Assembly: GCA_002352635.1 (NCBI GenBank)
Contig: DEIT01000071.1
Location: 1-21,436 of the forward strand
DNA from: Hyphomicrobiaceae bacterium UBA2767
GTDB lineage: Bacteria; Pseudomonadota; Alphaproteobacteria; Rhizobiales; Methyloligellaceae
Direction of reading: 5' to 3'
DNA length: 21,436 bases
Each line of letters begins with the position of its first letter. The stretch's first letter is position 1. The translations under genes were made by a program, and so were the position numbers. This document shows positions 7,828-14,682 of this stretch, in pieces. The notes below the pieces were generated by a model. That model had not been told where the DNA came from. It searched no databases and was given only the letters and a program-made list of their open reading frames with translations.

Positions 7828-8934
7828 ATGCGCTCATTTTTCATGTTCTGTGTCGCTGCGGTTCTGACGGTGTGCCTTCTTGCGGGATCATCGCTCGACC
7901 AATCCGACGCGGCCGACTGCTTCGGCGAGGGCTGTTGCTGCAACGCCCAGGCGGGCGGCAATTGGGACGATTGCGCCGATCCGGCGACAAGATGTCGACT
8001 CCAGACCAGCGCGCCATATCTGCAGATTTGCACCAACAAGTCCGCAAGTCCGACAGTGATCGCGCCTCTGCGCTCAACTCAACCGGCGAATTGCAAGCTC
8101 CCCGCAGGCGCGAAGGACGACAAAGACGATAAGGACACTGCGGACTGCGTCGGTGCCGGATGCTGCTGCAATCTGCAGGCCGGCGGCAAGTGGCCGGATT
8201 GTGGGGATCCGGGCTTCGAGTGCCGCCGCCAGACCGGTCCGCCACACCTGCAGCTCTGCGTCGACAAGAGAACACCCGCGAGTGCACCCCTCCAACTTGC
8301 TCCGGGACAGCCGGCGAACTGTGTCAGAGTGGGTGGCCCTGAAGGGAACAAGGGCAAGCGCGCCCGCAAGAAGGGCGCGCCGCCTGCGCTGGACGACATC
8401 ATCGACACCGGAGGAGACGGTCGCCTGTTCGACTACCAGATTTCCAAAGACGATCTCCGAGGTTGCGGCAATGGTGGTCCGCGCTACGGCAAGACATTAC
8501 AGGAACACTTCAAAAAGTCGCATACCGATCCGAAGGGTATTTGGGGACGGGGATGGGACCTGATGGCGGTTGACCTGCCGTGCCCCCGCCTGACCGGAGG
8601 CAAGGTCGTGGAGTTCCAGCCGCTCTGCGACAAGTTTGCTCAAGGAACACCCACCGAAATGAGGATTGCGTCCAACGGATTGCCGGTCTGCGCCGAGACC
8701 GGTGGGGGGCCACTGGGAGAGGACAGTTTGCACGGCCGCTGGTGCATCCGAGGCACCTGCCTCCGTGGTGTGTGTGGAACCGGATACTATGGTCTCAATC
8801 CCGACACCGAAACCTCAACCAGGTATTTCAAATCCATGGTTGGGATCGTCAAATACAGGACGGGTACGCTCCATGCCGAGTGCTTCTACATGAAGCGGGA
8901 GGACTGGCTTAAGATCGTAGCAAAGCCTCAGTGA
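7828..8934 (+). CDS. Secreted protein with two 76-residue cysteine-rich repeats and a cysteine-containing C-terminal domain
   Basis: The 368-residue product begins with a signal peptide (MRSFFMFCVAAVLTVCLLAG, cleavage probably near residue 29). Two tandem repeats follow: cysteines at 31, 36, 37, 38, 49, 56, 68, 89 recur at 107, 112, 113, 114, 125, 132, 144, 165, an exact 76-residue offset, each with a GCCCN core and QPANC end. A lysine/arginine-rich linker (about 172-185) leads to a C-terminal domain (about 205-368) with RGCG, a tryptophan/aspartate pair, PCPRLTGGKV and ECFYMKRED. The 595-residue protein at 11375 has a similar domain. The frame could begin at 7762, but the signal peptide fixes 7828; the ribosome binding site is weak (AGGACCAGG). 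Family and function are unknown to me; export and disulfide bonding are inferred. Confidence 0.8.
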   Translation: MRSFFMFCVAAVLTVCLLAGSSLDQSDAADCFGEGCCCNAQAGGNWDDCADPATRCRLQTSAPYLQICTNKSASPTVIAPLRSTQPANCKLPAGAKDDKDDKDTADCVGAGCCCNLQAGGKWPDCGDPGFECRRQTGPPHLQLCVDKRTPASAPLQLAPGQPANCVRVGGPEGNKGKRARKKGAPPALDDIIDTGGDGRLFDYQISKDDLRGCGNGGPRYGKTLQEHFKKSHTDPKGIWGRGWDLMAVDLPCPRLTGGKVVEFQPLCDKFAQGTPTEMRIASNGLPVCAETGGGPLGEDSLHGRWCIRGTCLRGVCGTGYYGLNPDTETSTRYFKSMVGIVKYRTGTLHAECFYMKREDWLKIVAKPQ

Positions 8935-9048
8935 CAAGGAATTGCGCAAGCAATTTGAAGATATTCCAGACAAGCAGAGCCCGGCAGCTATTCAGCTCGC
9001 GGGTGGATTTTTGGCCATTCTAGAAGCAGGCGATGTATCATATATGGC

Positions 9049-9519
9049 ATGACTTCCGGACCAAGCCTGCTGGAGTTTTTGCAAACCGGCACACTGTCGC
9101 CCCTGGCGATAGGTATGAGCCGACAGGACGTTGAGTCCAGTCTGGGAAAGCCGGATGATGTTTCAACCTCGCGCAAGCCGCTGATCTGGAAATACGGACC
9201 GCTTCAGTTGACTTTCGACAATGCCAGGCAATATGCGCTCGCCGGTATCGAGCTTTACACAAGCGATCTGGACGAGCCCCTACCAGCCGCTTTGTGTGAT
9301 CTGGCCGCGGATCCGATCTGGTCGAAGGATACAAGTGTTCAGACTATAGGATCTCATCTGGAGCCACTTGGGATTGAGCTCTCTCCGATTGAACATTCGA
9401 CCTACGATGACCGAATTGGCCTGAGGACGGGAGCGGGTGTTGGGATTTACTTCCGCTCCCGTGGCGCCTTGCTCGATAAAATACTCTTTTATACCCAGAG
9501 AAGTTCCGGCCAGAACTGA
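9049..9519 (+). CDS. Hypothetical soluble protein with a GMSRxDV-type motif
   Basis: The 156-residue product has no signal peptide, so it is probably cytoplasmic, unlike most neighbours. Near residues 21-52 it reads IGMSRQDVESSLGKPDD followed by LIWKYGPLQLTF. This is a pattern I recall from small proteins of unknown role in actinobacteria, planctomycetes and myxobacteria, some of them thought to be immunity proteins. The motif also superficially recalls the GMSxxxVxxxLGxP turn of SmpA/BamE. Its ATG follows a cysteine-rich secreted protein by 114 bp; no strong ribosome binding site is visible. A role as cytoplasmic partner of the secreted neighbours is speculation. Confidence 0.65.
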   Translation: MTSGPSLLEFLQTGTLSPLAIGMSRQDVESSLGKPDDVSTSRKPLIWKYGPLQLTFDNARQYALAGIELYTSDLDEPLPAALCDLAADPIWSKDTSVQTIGSHLEPLGIELSPIEHSTYDDRIGLRTGAGVGIYFRSRGALLDKILFYTQRSSGQN

Positions 9520-9576
9520 CAAGCGATCTGAACATATTGGTGACCTGTCTTGTGGTCGTACCCGAGGAGGAAAAAC

Positions 9577-9984
9577 ATGCCTATCGCTCGCACGGCCCAT
9601 CTGATCGTCGCAGCACTGGCAGCTGTACAATTCACCGCCACATCGACCATGGCGCACGCCCAGGAAGCGGACATTCAAACCATCTATGCCACTGAGAAGG
9701 GCGCTTGCGGCGGTGGCCTCGACACCAAAGTCGAGATTTCTAAGGGGCGTATTGTTGGACCGGGATTCGACTGCACGCTCTCGACCGGCCGGCCAGCCGG
9801 GACCGGTCTGGTAGCATATGAGGCCAATTGTTCGGTTGACGGCAAGAAGACATTAAAGGGTCTGTCGCTTGACCTCGGAAACTACGAGGACCACTTTGAA
9901 CTGGCGCTCCCTGGCCGCGAAGATTGGGTCAAACTCTATCCTTGCACGCCCGTACCGGGGCTGAAGAAGGCAAGGTCTCGATAG
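9577..9984 (+). CDS. Small secreted four-cysteine protein
   Basis: This encodes 135 residues with a clear signal peptide (about 1-28, ending TSTMAHA before QEAD). The mature domain of about 105 residues has cysteines at 44, 66, 85 and 123, enough for two disulfides, and an alternating pattern suggestive of a small beta-barrel. The strong ribosome binding site GAGGAGG (9564-9570), six bases before the ATG at 9577, decides the start over the longer frame from 9550. I do not recognise a family. It is convergent with the next secreted-protein gene, ending 51 bp from it. Confidence 0.8.
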   Translation: MPIARTAHLIVAALAAVQFTATSTMAHAQEADIQTIYATEKGACGGGLDTKVEISKGRIVGPGFDCTLSTGRPAGTGLVAYEANCSVDGKKTLKGLSLDLGNYEDHFELALPGREDWVKLYPCTPVPGLKKARSR

Positions 9985-10035
9985 CAAACACGGATCAGTT
10001 GAACCTACAGCAGACTGTGACAAAGTCCGACCCTA

Positions 10036-10419
10036 TCAATATTTACGGCAGAGCCAGGCCTGCTCGCCGTTTTCGATGTTCACGAGCATCGCGCGTTGTT
10101 GCGGCTCGCCGACCAGTGTGAATTTCTCTTCGATGCGCCACTTGCTGCGCTCGATGTCCTTGCGCTCGGACTTTGTGGCATTCCAGACGATCGTTACCTG
10201 GTCGTCGCGCAACGACCAGCGTCCAGCATAGACACCGCTGCCGTCGCTCGCCGTGCCGTCTGACGCGAGACCGAAACCGCTATCGGAAGCAGGGCACTCC
10301 TTGTCGTAACCCCACCAGCCGGCAAGCGGGCTTTGCTTGGCCTTGAGGGCCTGCACGGGCGAGGGCAGGAGAACAACCGTAGCCAAGAGCATCGCAACAC
10401 AGGACCAGGTATTTCGCAT
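10036..10419 (-). CDS. Small secreted two-cysteine protein
   Basis: The 127-residue product has a signal peptide (about 1-24, ending PSPVQA) and a mature part beginning LKAKQSPLAGWWGYDKECP, with cysteines at 42 and 124 that could link the two ends of the domain. The layout (W-G-Y-D near the front, GVYAGRWSL, a basic middle, AWLCRKY end) resembles single-domain periplasmic beta-proteins, but I cannot name a family. TGGAG lies six bases before the ATG at 10419. The frame runs on to 10614 only because it crosses a dispersed repeat. It is the only minus-strand gene inside the 7.8-13.9 kb group. Confidence 0.78.
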   Translation of the reverse strand: MRNTWSCVAMLLATVVLLPSPVQALKAKQSPLAGWWGYDKECPASDSGFGLASDGTASDGSGVYAGRWSLRDDQVTIVWNATKSERKDIERSKWRIEEKFTLVGEPQQRAMLVNIENGEQAWLCRKY

Positions 10420-10523
10420 TTTTGGCTCCATAATCGACATTGCCCAGACAATGTCCCGGTTCGTAGAAACAACAATCCCCCGTAGATAGGGATATACAAT
10501 TATAACAAAGGCTGCATCGTTCG

Positions 10524-10669
10524 CTGTTGATGGTGTGGAGGGCACCTCCACCAGCGTCGCGATGTGCCAAATTGTGGTCGACACTGTGAGGCAGCGAGAG
10601 TCCGCTATTGGCACTTAGCAGATGTTCCAAGCCGTACCGATTGGAGTCCGCTTTTGACCCAAAGCGGAC
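10524..10669. repeat. Composite intergenic repeat, copy A
   Basis: Three blocks occur in order: a segment of about 46 bp (10524-10569) similar to 20549-20594, a TGGCACTTAGCAGA block near 10610, and a hairpin GTCCGCTT (10646-10653) / AAGCGGAC (10662-10669). The same order and spacing recur at 20549-20741. The remaining part of 10420-10859 shows only short palindromes (TTGGCCAA and CCAATATTGG near 10691-10704) and no gene. Confidence 0.6.
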
Positions 10670-10859
10670 ATTGCTACAGATCAAAGGTTTTGGCCAATAT
10701 TGGATTGAATCGTGTCATAGCGCACTTCAGGCTCGCACAATCGATAGTCCGGCCATTAACTATCTGATTCAGGTCGAAATACGTTTTACCGCAGGAGGCT
10801 AAAAAGACTATTGGCGCGCGTTTCGCATTCCAGATACTCTGAATAGGCGGAGGTATCGC

Positions 10860-11318
10860 GTGAGACATGCTTGCCAGATTGTCGCCAGCTTCGTTGCGAT
10901 GTTCCTCCTTTGCCTGAGCCTGGCTACCCCTTCAAACGCCCAGAACCAAGCCTTCGAGGCGGCCGAACAGGTCCCGGCCGGCATTAATAGTGTCATGCCG
11001 GGCGGCTTTTGGACGCTCGGCAAGGATGAAGGGTTTTTCCGGGTTGTCGTTGTCGCTGGCGGTGTCGAGCATGTGTCCCACCGGCTCTACATCCAGTGGA
11101 TCAGGGTCAATTTGAAAACGCAAGGATATGAGCTTATCCGCACCGTGAACGTGAAAGAGCTCAATCTGGGGCACGGGTTTGTCCTGGAGGTTAGAACCTC
11201 CTTCGGCGAGATCAATTCATTCAAGATCGACATCACGGCAAACGGCCGGGGTGGCAAGACCAAAAGATTTGTGATCACCGCGACAGGCGACGGAAAATAC
11301 GCAATCCAGTCCCGGTAG
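10860..11318 (+). CDS. Secreted protein of unknown function
   Basis: The 152-residue product starts with GTG at 10860, supported by GGAGG six bases upstream. It has a signal peptide (about 1-27, ending ATPSNA before QNQ). The mature domain contains no cysteine, unlike most of its exported neighbours, and is rich in beta-type alternation (GFFRVVVVAGGVEHVSHRLY, GHGFVLEVRTSFGEINSFKI). No family recognised. The next gene, for the 595-residue exported protein, begins 56 bp later on the same strand, so the two may share a transcript. Confidence 0.75.
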   Translation: MRHACQIVASFVAMFLLCLSLATPSNAQNQAFEAAEQVPAGINSVMPGGFWTLGKDEGFFRVVVVAGGVEHVSHRLYIQWIRVNLKTQGYELIRTVNVKELNLGHGFVLEVRTSFGEINSFKIDITANGRGGKTKRFVITATGDGKYAIQSR

Positions 11319-11374
11319 GGTTGGCTAATGAGAGAATGCGCTCAACGAAACACCAATAACCCCGCGAGAGTCCC

Positions 11375-13162
11375 ATGATACTTAAAACATCGCTCACGGT
11401 ACTTGCCGCCATCTTTCTTATGGGTGTCGAGTTGCCTGATGCATATGGTCGATCTGCACTCGATCGTTCGGCGGAACGGGAGGCGGCGCGGGCGCAATCG
11501 AAGAGGCGGGAGGAGCAGCGCGTAACCAATTTCAATAATCAAATCAAAGCCCGTCAGCAACAATTCAGAGAGGCTAACGGGACTTTGCAAACGTTGGCCA
11601 ACGCATCGATTGCGGCTTGTGACCGTGCCAGTTTCCGAGCGGCAAAGTCCAGATTTAAGAAGATTTATGCCAGGGCAGAAGGCTGGTGGCAGGACCGAAG
11701 TAATTTCTTCGACAAACAGTCAAGAAAATATAAGAAAAAGCTCAGTGAAACACATGAAAAAATCGAAAGTTTGAGCAAAGAAAATTCAGATGCCCTTTCA
11801 TTTGATCGCCGTGTGGGAATTAGCGCCCTTAGAGAGGTGCAATGGCGGAATGCCATGGATTTGGAATACAGAATAGCTGCACTAAAGAAGTTGGATGAGG
11901 CCGCCTGGTCGTACGATCATTTCATTGGTGAGAACACTCATCCCTTGCGGTACCAGTTAAAATATCCGGAAGATTGCACCAAGGAAACGCTTAGCCACAA
12001 GCCAAAAGATACCGGTAACGTCCCGAAGGATGAAGGGAAACATGCCGCCCTCAAAGACAAGGTGATACGGAAGGAGGACATTGAGAAAAATAAGGACAAG
12101 CCGGATGAAACGAGGAAGGAACTCAGAGAGGACCGCAGAAGACCTCCCAAGCCCAAAGCTGAAGAAGACCGAATTGTGGAAGCCGACGAGGGCGGGATGC
12201 TGGTAGGCAAATCGCTCAAACTCTCAGATCTGGATGGATGCGGCACTTTTCTCAGAATTAATTGGGACGAAATCATGGGGTTTGTGTCGACACCCTGCCC
12301 CGGCCTGACCGGCGGACGTGTCGCGACCCAGGGGGACTATCTGACTTACTGCAACAGTATTAAACGCACTCGAATGCATTGCGGGCCGCCTGGTCCAGGA
12401 ACCGAGAAACGGATAGAAAAATCAGGCATTCAGGGCATGCCGTTCAACGTGTTTTGCCTCAGTCTCCATTTCAATATCTTAGGCAAGGGGGATTACAATA
12501 GCAGGTTCGCGCAGGGAAACCTTAGACCAGTCTTCAAATATGACAACGGCAGTCGCAAACTGGAGTGTTATTATGTTTCGAAGGAGCAGGCCAAATCCCT
12601 GTATCAACAATATAAGAACATCGGAAAGGACCCCAGTCCTGCCAAGCCGGTAGCGAGAGCCGAACCCAAAAATGATTGCAAGCCTGGCGGCGGTCTCGTC
12701 AGCGCCATGAACTGCGTTACAAAACGGATCGAGGGGGCCGGCGGTTCCGGCGCCAAGACCCCTGACTCTGCGGGCTCAACCGATGCGAACACAGGAACCA
12801 CCACCACATCGGTCAAGAACCCGGATGGGTCGCGAACCGTCACAAAAACCGACAAGGACGGCAATGTGCTGTCCAAAGAGAGGGTGGGCAAAGCGCCCGC
12901 GTCGGCGAGCTCAATCGACAAGAAAACCGGCATCACCACAAAGTCCGTCAGAAATCCTGACGGCACGCGGACAGTGACCAAAACGGATAGGGACGGAAAT
13001 GTCCTTTCCAGGGAGAAAGTTGGTAAATCCCCGGACTCGGCTAGTTCGACCAAACTGAACACTGGCGAAAAGATCACTTCCGTTGCCAATCCGGACGGTT
13101 CCCGGACCGTTACCAAAACCGACAAGGACGGCAATGTACTCTCAAGGGAAAAGGTGCGCTGA
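11375..13162 (+). CDS. Large secreted coiled-coil protein with a cysteine domain and three 45-residue C-terminal repeats
   Basis: The 595-residue product has five parts: a signal peptide (about 1-25); an alpha-helical, charge-rich region (about 28-185) likely to form coiled coil; a lysine/glutamate-rich linker (about 200-270); a cysteine-containing domain (about 283-412, cysteines 289, 308, 326, 336, 361, 398) with DGCG, PCPGLTGGRV and ECYYVSKEQ; and three repeats at 469-513, 514-558 and 559-595 around NPDGSRTVTKTDKDGNVLS. The cysteine domain resembles the C-terminal domain of the protein at 7828. The ribosome binding site is weak (GAGAG). No family recognised; the layout suggests an envelope or extracellular structural or adhesive protein, which is inference. 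Confidence 0.82.
   Translation: MILKTSLTVLAAIFLMGVELPDAYGRSALDRSAEREAARAQSKRREEQRVTNFNNQIKARQQQFREANGTLQTLANASIAACDRASFRAAKSRFKKIYARAEGWWQDRSNFFDKQSRKYKKKLSETHEKIESLSKENSDALSFDRRVGISALREVQWRNAMDLEYRIAALKKLDEAAWSYDHFIGENTHPLRYQLKYPEDCTKETLSHKPKDTGNVPKDEGKHAALKDKVIRKEDIEKNKDKPDETRKELREDRRRPPKPKAEEDRIVEADEGGMLVGKSLKLSDLDGCGTFLRINWDEIMGFVSTPCPGLTGGRVATQGDYLTYCNSIKRTRMHCGPPGPGTEKRIEKSGIQGMPFNVFCLSLHFNILGKGDYNSRFAQGNLRPVFKYDNGSRKLECYYVSKEQAKSLYQQYKNIGKDPSPAKPVARAEPKNDCKPGGGLVSAMNCVTKRIEGAGGSGAKTPDSAGSTDANTGTTTTSVKNPDGSRTVTKTDKDGNVLSKERVGKAPASASSIDKKTGITTKSVRNPDGTRTVTKTDRDGNVLSREKVGKSPDSASSTKLNTGEKITSVANPDGSRTVTKTDKDGNVLSREKVR
12779..13159 (+). repeat. Three in-frame 135-bp repeats
   Basis: The NPDG motif begins at 12818, 12953 and 13088, a constant 135-bp (45-codon) step; the last unit is shortened to 37 codons by the stop. 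Protein identity between units is high in the core, while many third codon positions differ. The units have therefore diverged under protein-level constraint and are not a recent slippage product. Confidence 0.9.
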
Positions 13163-13211
13163 AAGCTGGAAAAAAGGTCAGTGGGGCGCAAGCAATTGTG
13201 AGGATGCGATG

Positions 13212-13547
13212 ATGTCGAAGACAATACCGGTCCTGCTGGCCTTCGTTCTGATCTCTGGACCGGTGCTTGCGGCAACGAAAGAGCCGACGGTGGTTGCCTG
13301 CACTTTCGAGAAGCTGCCGTTGATGATCATGACAATCCGCGGCGGTATGGGCGCTTCCGACAACACTCTTCAGGTGGGTCAGACGCCGCCTGTTCCGCTA
13401 GAAATCGGGTCTGGTTTGTCAACAGCAACACACAATAAAAGGGATTTCATCTTTTCGCTGCGCTCGCCCGCCAGCGTCACGGTAAGTCGCGCAGGATCTG
13501 ATGACCAGACATTCAGTGGCAAATGCATAAGCACCCTGCAGCCGTAA
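13212..13547 (+). CDS. Small secreted two-cysteine protein
   Basis: The 111-residue product has a signal peptide (MSKTIPVLLAFVLISGPVLA) and cysteines at 30 and 105 near the two ends of the mature domain. The pattern of a C-terminal GKC, a middle GSGLS and flanking beta-like strands faintly recalls MliC-type lysozyme inhibitors, but key features are missing and I do not assign it. TGAGGA (13199-13204) serves either ATG at 13209 or 13212; the spacing favours 13212. It lies 49 bp after the 595-residue protein, and its 3' end overlaps the next gene by 25 bp, so the three genes probably form one transcript. Confidence 0.78.
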   Translation: MSKTIPVLLAFVLISGPVLAATKEPTVVACTFEKLPLMIMTIRGGMGASDNTLQVGQTPPVPLEIGSGLSTATHNKRDFIFSLRSPASVTVSRAGSDDQTFSGKCISTLQP

Positions 13548-13870
13548 GTTTTGCAGTGATCGTCGTTGCACTGCTATCCGGCTTTGCGGTGCCAACACTG
13601 GCGGTCGCGGCATTGGATTGCACAAAGCTCGAACAATTGGAGTGTATGACCGAACGCCAATGCGCTTTCACTGGCTCTTTCGGTGGCAATGCGTGTGAGA
13701 CAACCGCGGACCCTTGCGAGATCGCTTGGCAAGAGCTTCGCGACACACAGGCTTCATGCGAAGCGATGACAAGCTGTAGATTTGTCCCGAGGGAGTTGTG
13801 TTATTGCCCGCCGAACGTCGATTGCAAATGTGGTGGAGGAGCGCCCGACCGGTGTCACTTGGGAAGGTGA
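13523..13870 (+). CDS. Small secreted twelve-cysteine protein
   Basis: The 115-residue product has a signal peptide (about 1-30) and a mature domain of about 85 residues with twelve cysteines (33, 41, 47, 58, 65, 79, 85, 93, 95, 101, 103, 111), ending CYCPPNVDCKCGGGAPDRC. This cysteine density implies an exported, disulfide-rich fold with up to six bridges. It starts at an ATG inside the previous gene in another frame (25-bp overlap) with only a weak AGTGG ahead, suggesting translational coupling. I do not recognise a named family. Confidence 0.75.
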   Translation: MHKHPAAVSFAVIVVALLSGFAVPTLAVAALDCTKLEQLECMTERQCAFTGSFGGNACETTADPCEIAWQELRDTQASCEAMTSCRFVPRELCYCPPNVDCKCGGGAPDRCHLGR

Positions 13871-13993
13871 TCCCTACCCGCGGCGGATTTCTCTTATTGG
13901 CACAAAGCAGAAGTTCAATTCTTGTAAGAAACAACGGTTGAGCAACTCTTTTAGCCTGTCATTTCGCCCCCTCACGCGACGAAGCCCAGCACG

Positions 13994-14317
13994 TCAGTCG
14001 CAGAACAGAAATAAGGAGTGACCGTTCTTGATTGCGTTTTGGCATGCATCACGGAATTGCGTGAGGGTTGGACGGTAAGGGTGCTTTGGGCCTAGCGGCA
14101 TCAAGTATCTGTCGATTTCTCTGGCGAGCGTTGTCAGTTCATCTGGGGCAAACGCGCAGTCGGAATAGTAGTCACGCATGCGATTCAGCATCGGATAGGC
14201 CGAGGGCATGGCCGCGCCACCATGAAACAAACCGCTAAGGATATCTATTTCGAAGCTGCAAACAGGATGCATTTTTGACGCAGCGTCTTCAGAGTGGGCA
14301 CTATGAACGTCTAACAT
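13994..14317 (-). CDS. Hypothetical protein
   Basis: From the ATG at 14317 the product has 107 residues, with no signal peptide, no membrane segment and no domain that I recognise. Visible features are HPVCSFEIDILSGLFHGGAA, RMRDYYSDCAFAPDEL, then an alpha-helical end (TTLAREIDRYL and FRDACQNAIKNGHSLFLFCD). AAAAGGGGA nine bases upstream supports this start; the frame also runs to a TTG at 14386. The general look (small, acidic, helical) is like many orphan or immunity-type proteins, but nothing proves a role. The 123 bp between it and the previous gene hold a degenerate hairpin copy near 13890-13915. Confidence 0.5.
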   Translation of the reverse strand: MLDVHSAHSEDAASKMHPVCSFEIDILSGLFHGGAAMPSAYPMLNRMRDYYSDCAFAPDELTTLAREIDRYLMPLGPKHPYRPTLTQFRDACQNAIKNGHSLFLFCD

Positions 14318-14407
14318 TGTGATCGGTCCCCTTTTAGCGGTGAGACACATGACAGGGTTATACGAAAAATTCCGCGCTTCGTTCAATCGCGACGGCGGTA
14401 ATGACGG

Positions 14408-14568
14408 TCACGACCGCTCATGGCACTTAGCAGACGTTCAGGACCAACAGGCGGTATGACTGCTTTGGGAAGCTAAGCGAAAGTTCAGGCGACCGACGTC
14501 TGCTGTTGGCGGTCAAGCGGACTCAATTGGCTGAGCAGCGCTATGTCCGCAAATGACCCAAAGCGGAC
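14408..14568. repeat. Composite intergenic repeat, copy B
   Basis: In order: a TGGCACTTAGCAGACGTT block, a block with CAACAGGCGG-ATGACTGCT, a second diverged module (AAGCGAAAGTTCAG then TCTGCTGTTGG), and a hairpin GTCCGC (14545-14550) / GCGGAC (14563-14568). It shares the first, second and last blocks with 20620-20741 but carries about 30 extra bp in the middle. No gene is visible between 14318 and 14682. Confidence 0.6.
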
Positions 14569-14664
14569 GCATCGACAAATCGCATACCTATTCTGTGCAG
14601 TATGCAAATTTGCGCCTGTGAAGCGGTTGCTAATGGGTTGCCAGAATAGCCAATCGACACGAAG

Positions 14665-14681
14665 CCCGGGACAATGCCGGG
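14665..14681. repeat. CCCGG/CCGGG palindrome at the MscS gene end
   Basis: CCCGG (14665-14669) and CCGGG (14677-14681) enclose seven bases. A similar element is at 3994-4011. Palindromes built on CCCGGG with an ATGACCC edge are common intergenic repeats in alphaproteobacteria. Here the element begins immediately at the stop codon of the MscS-type gene and lacks a T-run, so it is more likely a repeat than a terminator. Confidence 0.5.
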
Positions 14682-14682
14682 G

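Noticed and set aside
8940..8955. AATTGC-GCAA-GCAATT hairpin after the cysteine-repeat protein as a terminator
   Set aside because: The stem with a GNRA-type loop is neat, but it is AT-rich, short and not followed by a T-run.
10420..10614. N-terminal extension of the small secreted protein at 10036-10419
   Set aside because: It would cover a dispersed repeat and hide the signal peptide; the TGGAG ribosome binding site supports the ATG at 10419.
12604..13275. 223-codon frame antisense to the repeat region of the 595-residue protein
   Set aside because: Its periodic sequence simply mirrors the sense-strand repeats.
13212..13547. MliC-type lysozyme inhibitor
   Set aside because: Only a vague pattern match; the conserved serine/glycine and tryptophan features of that family are not convincingly present.
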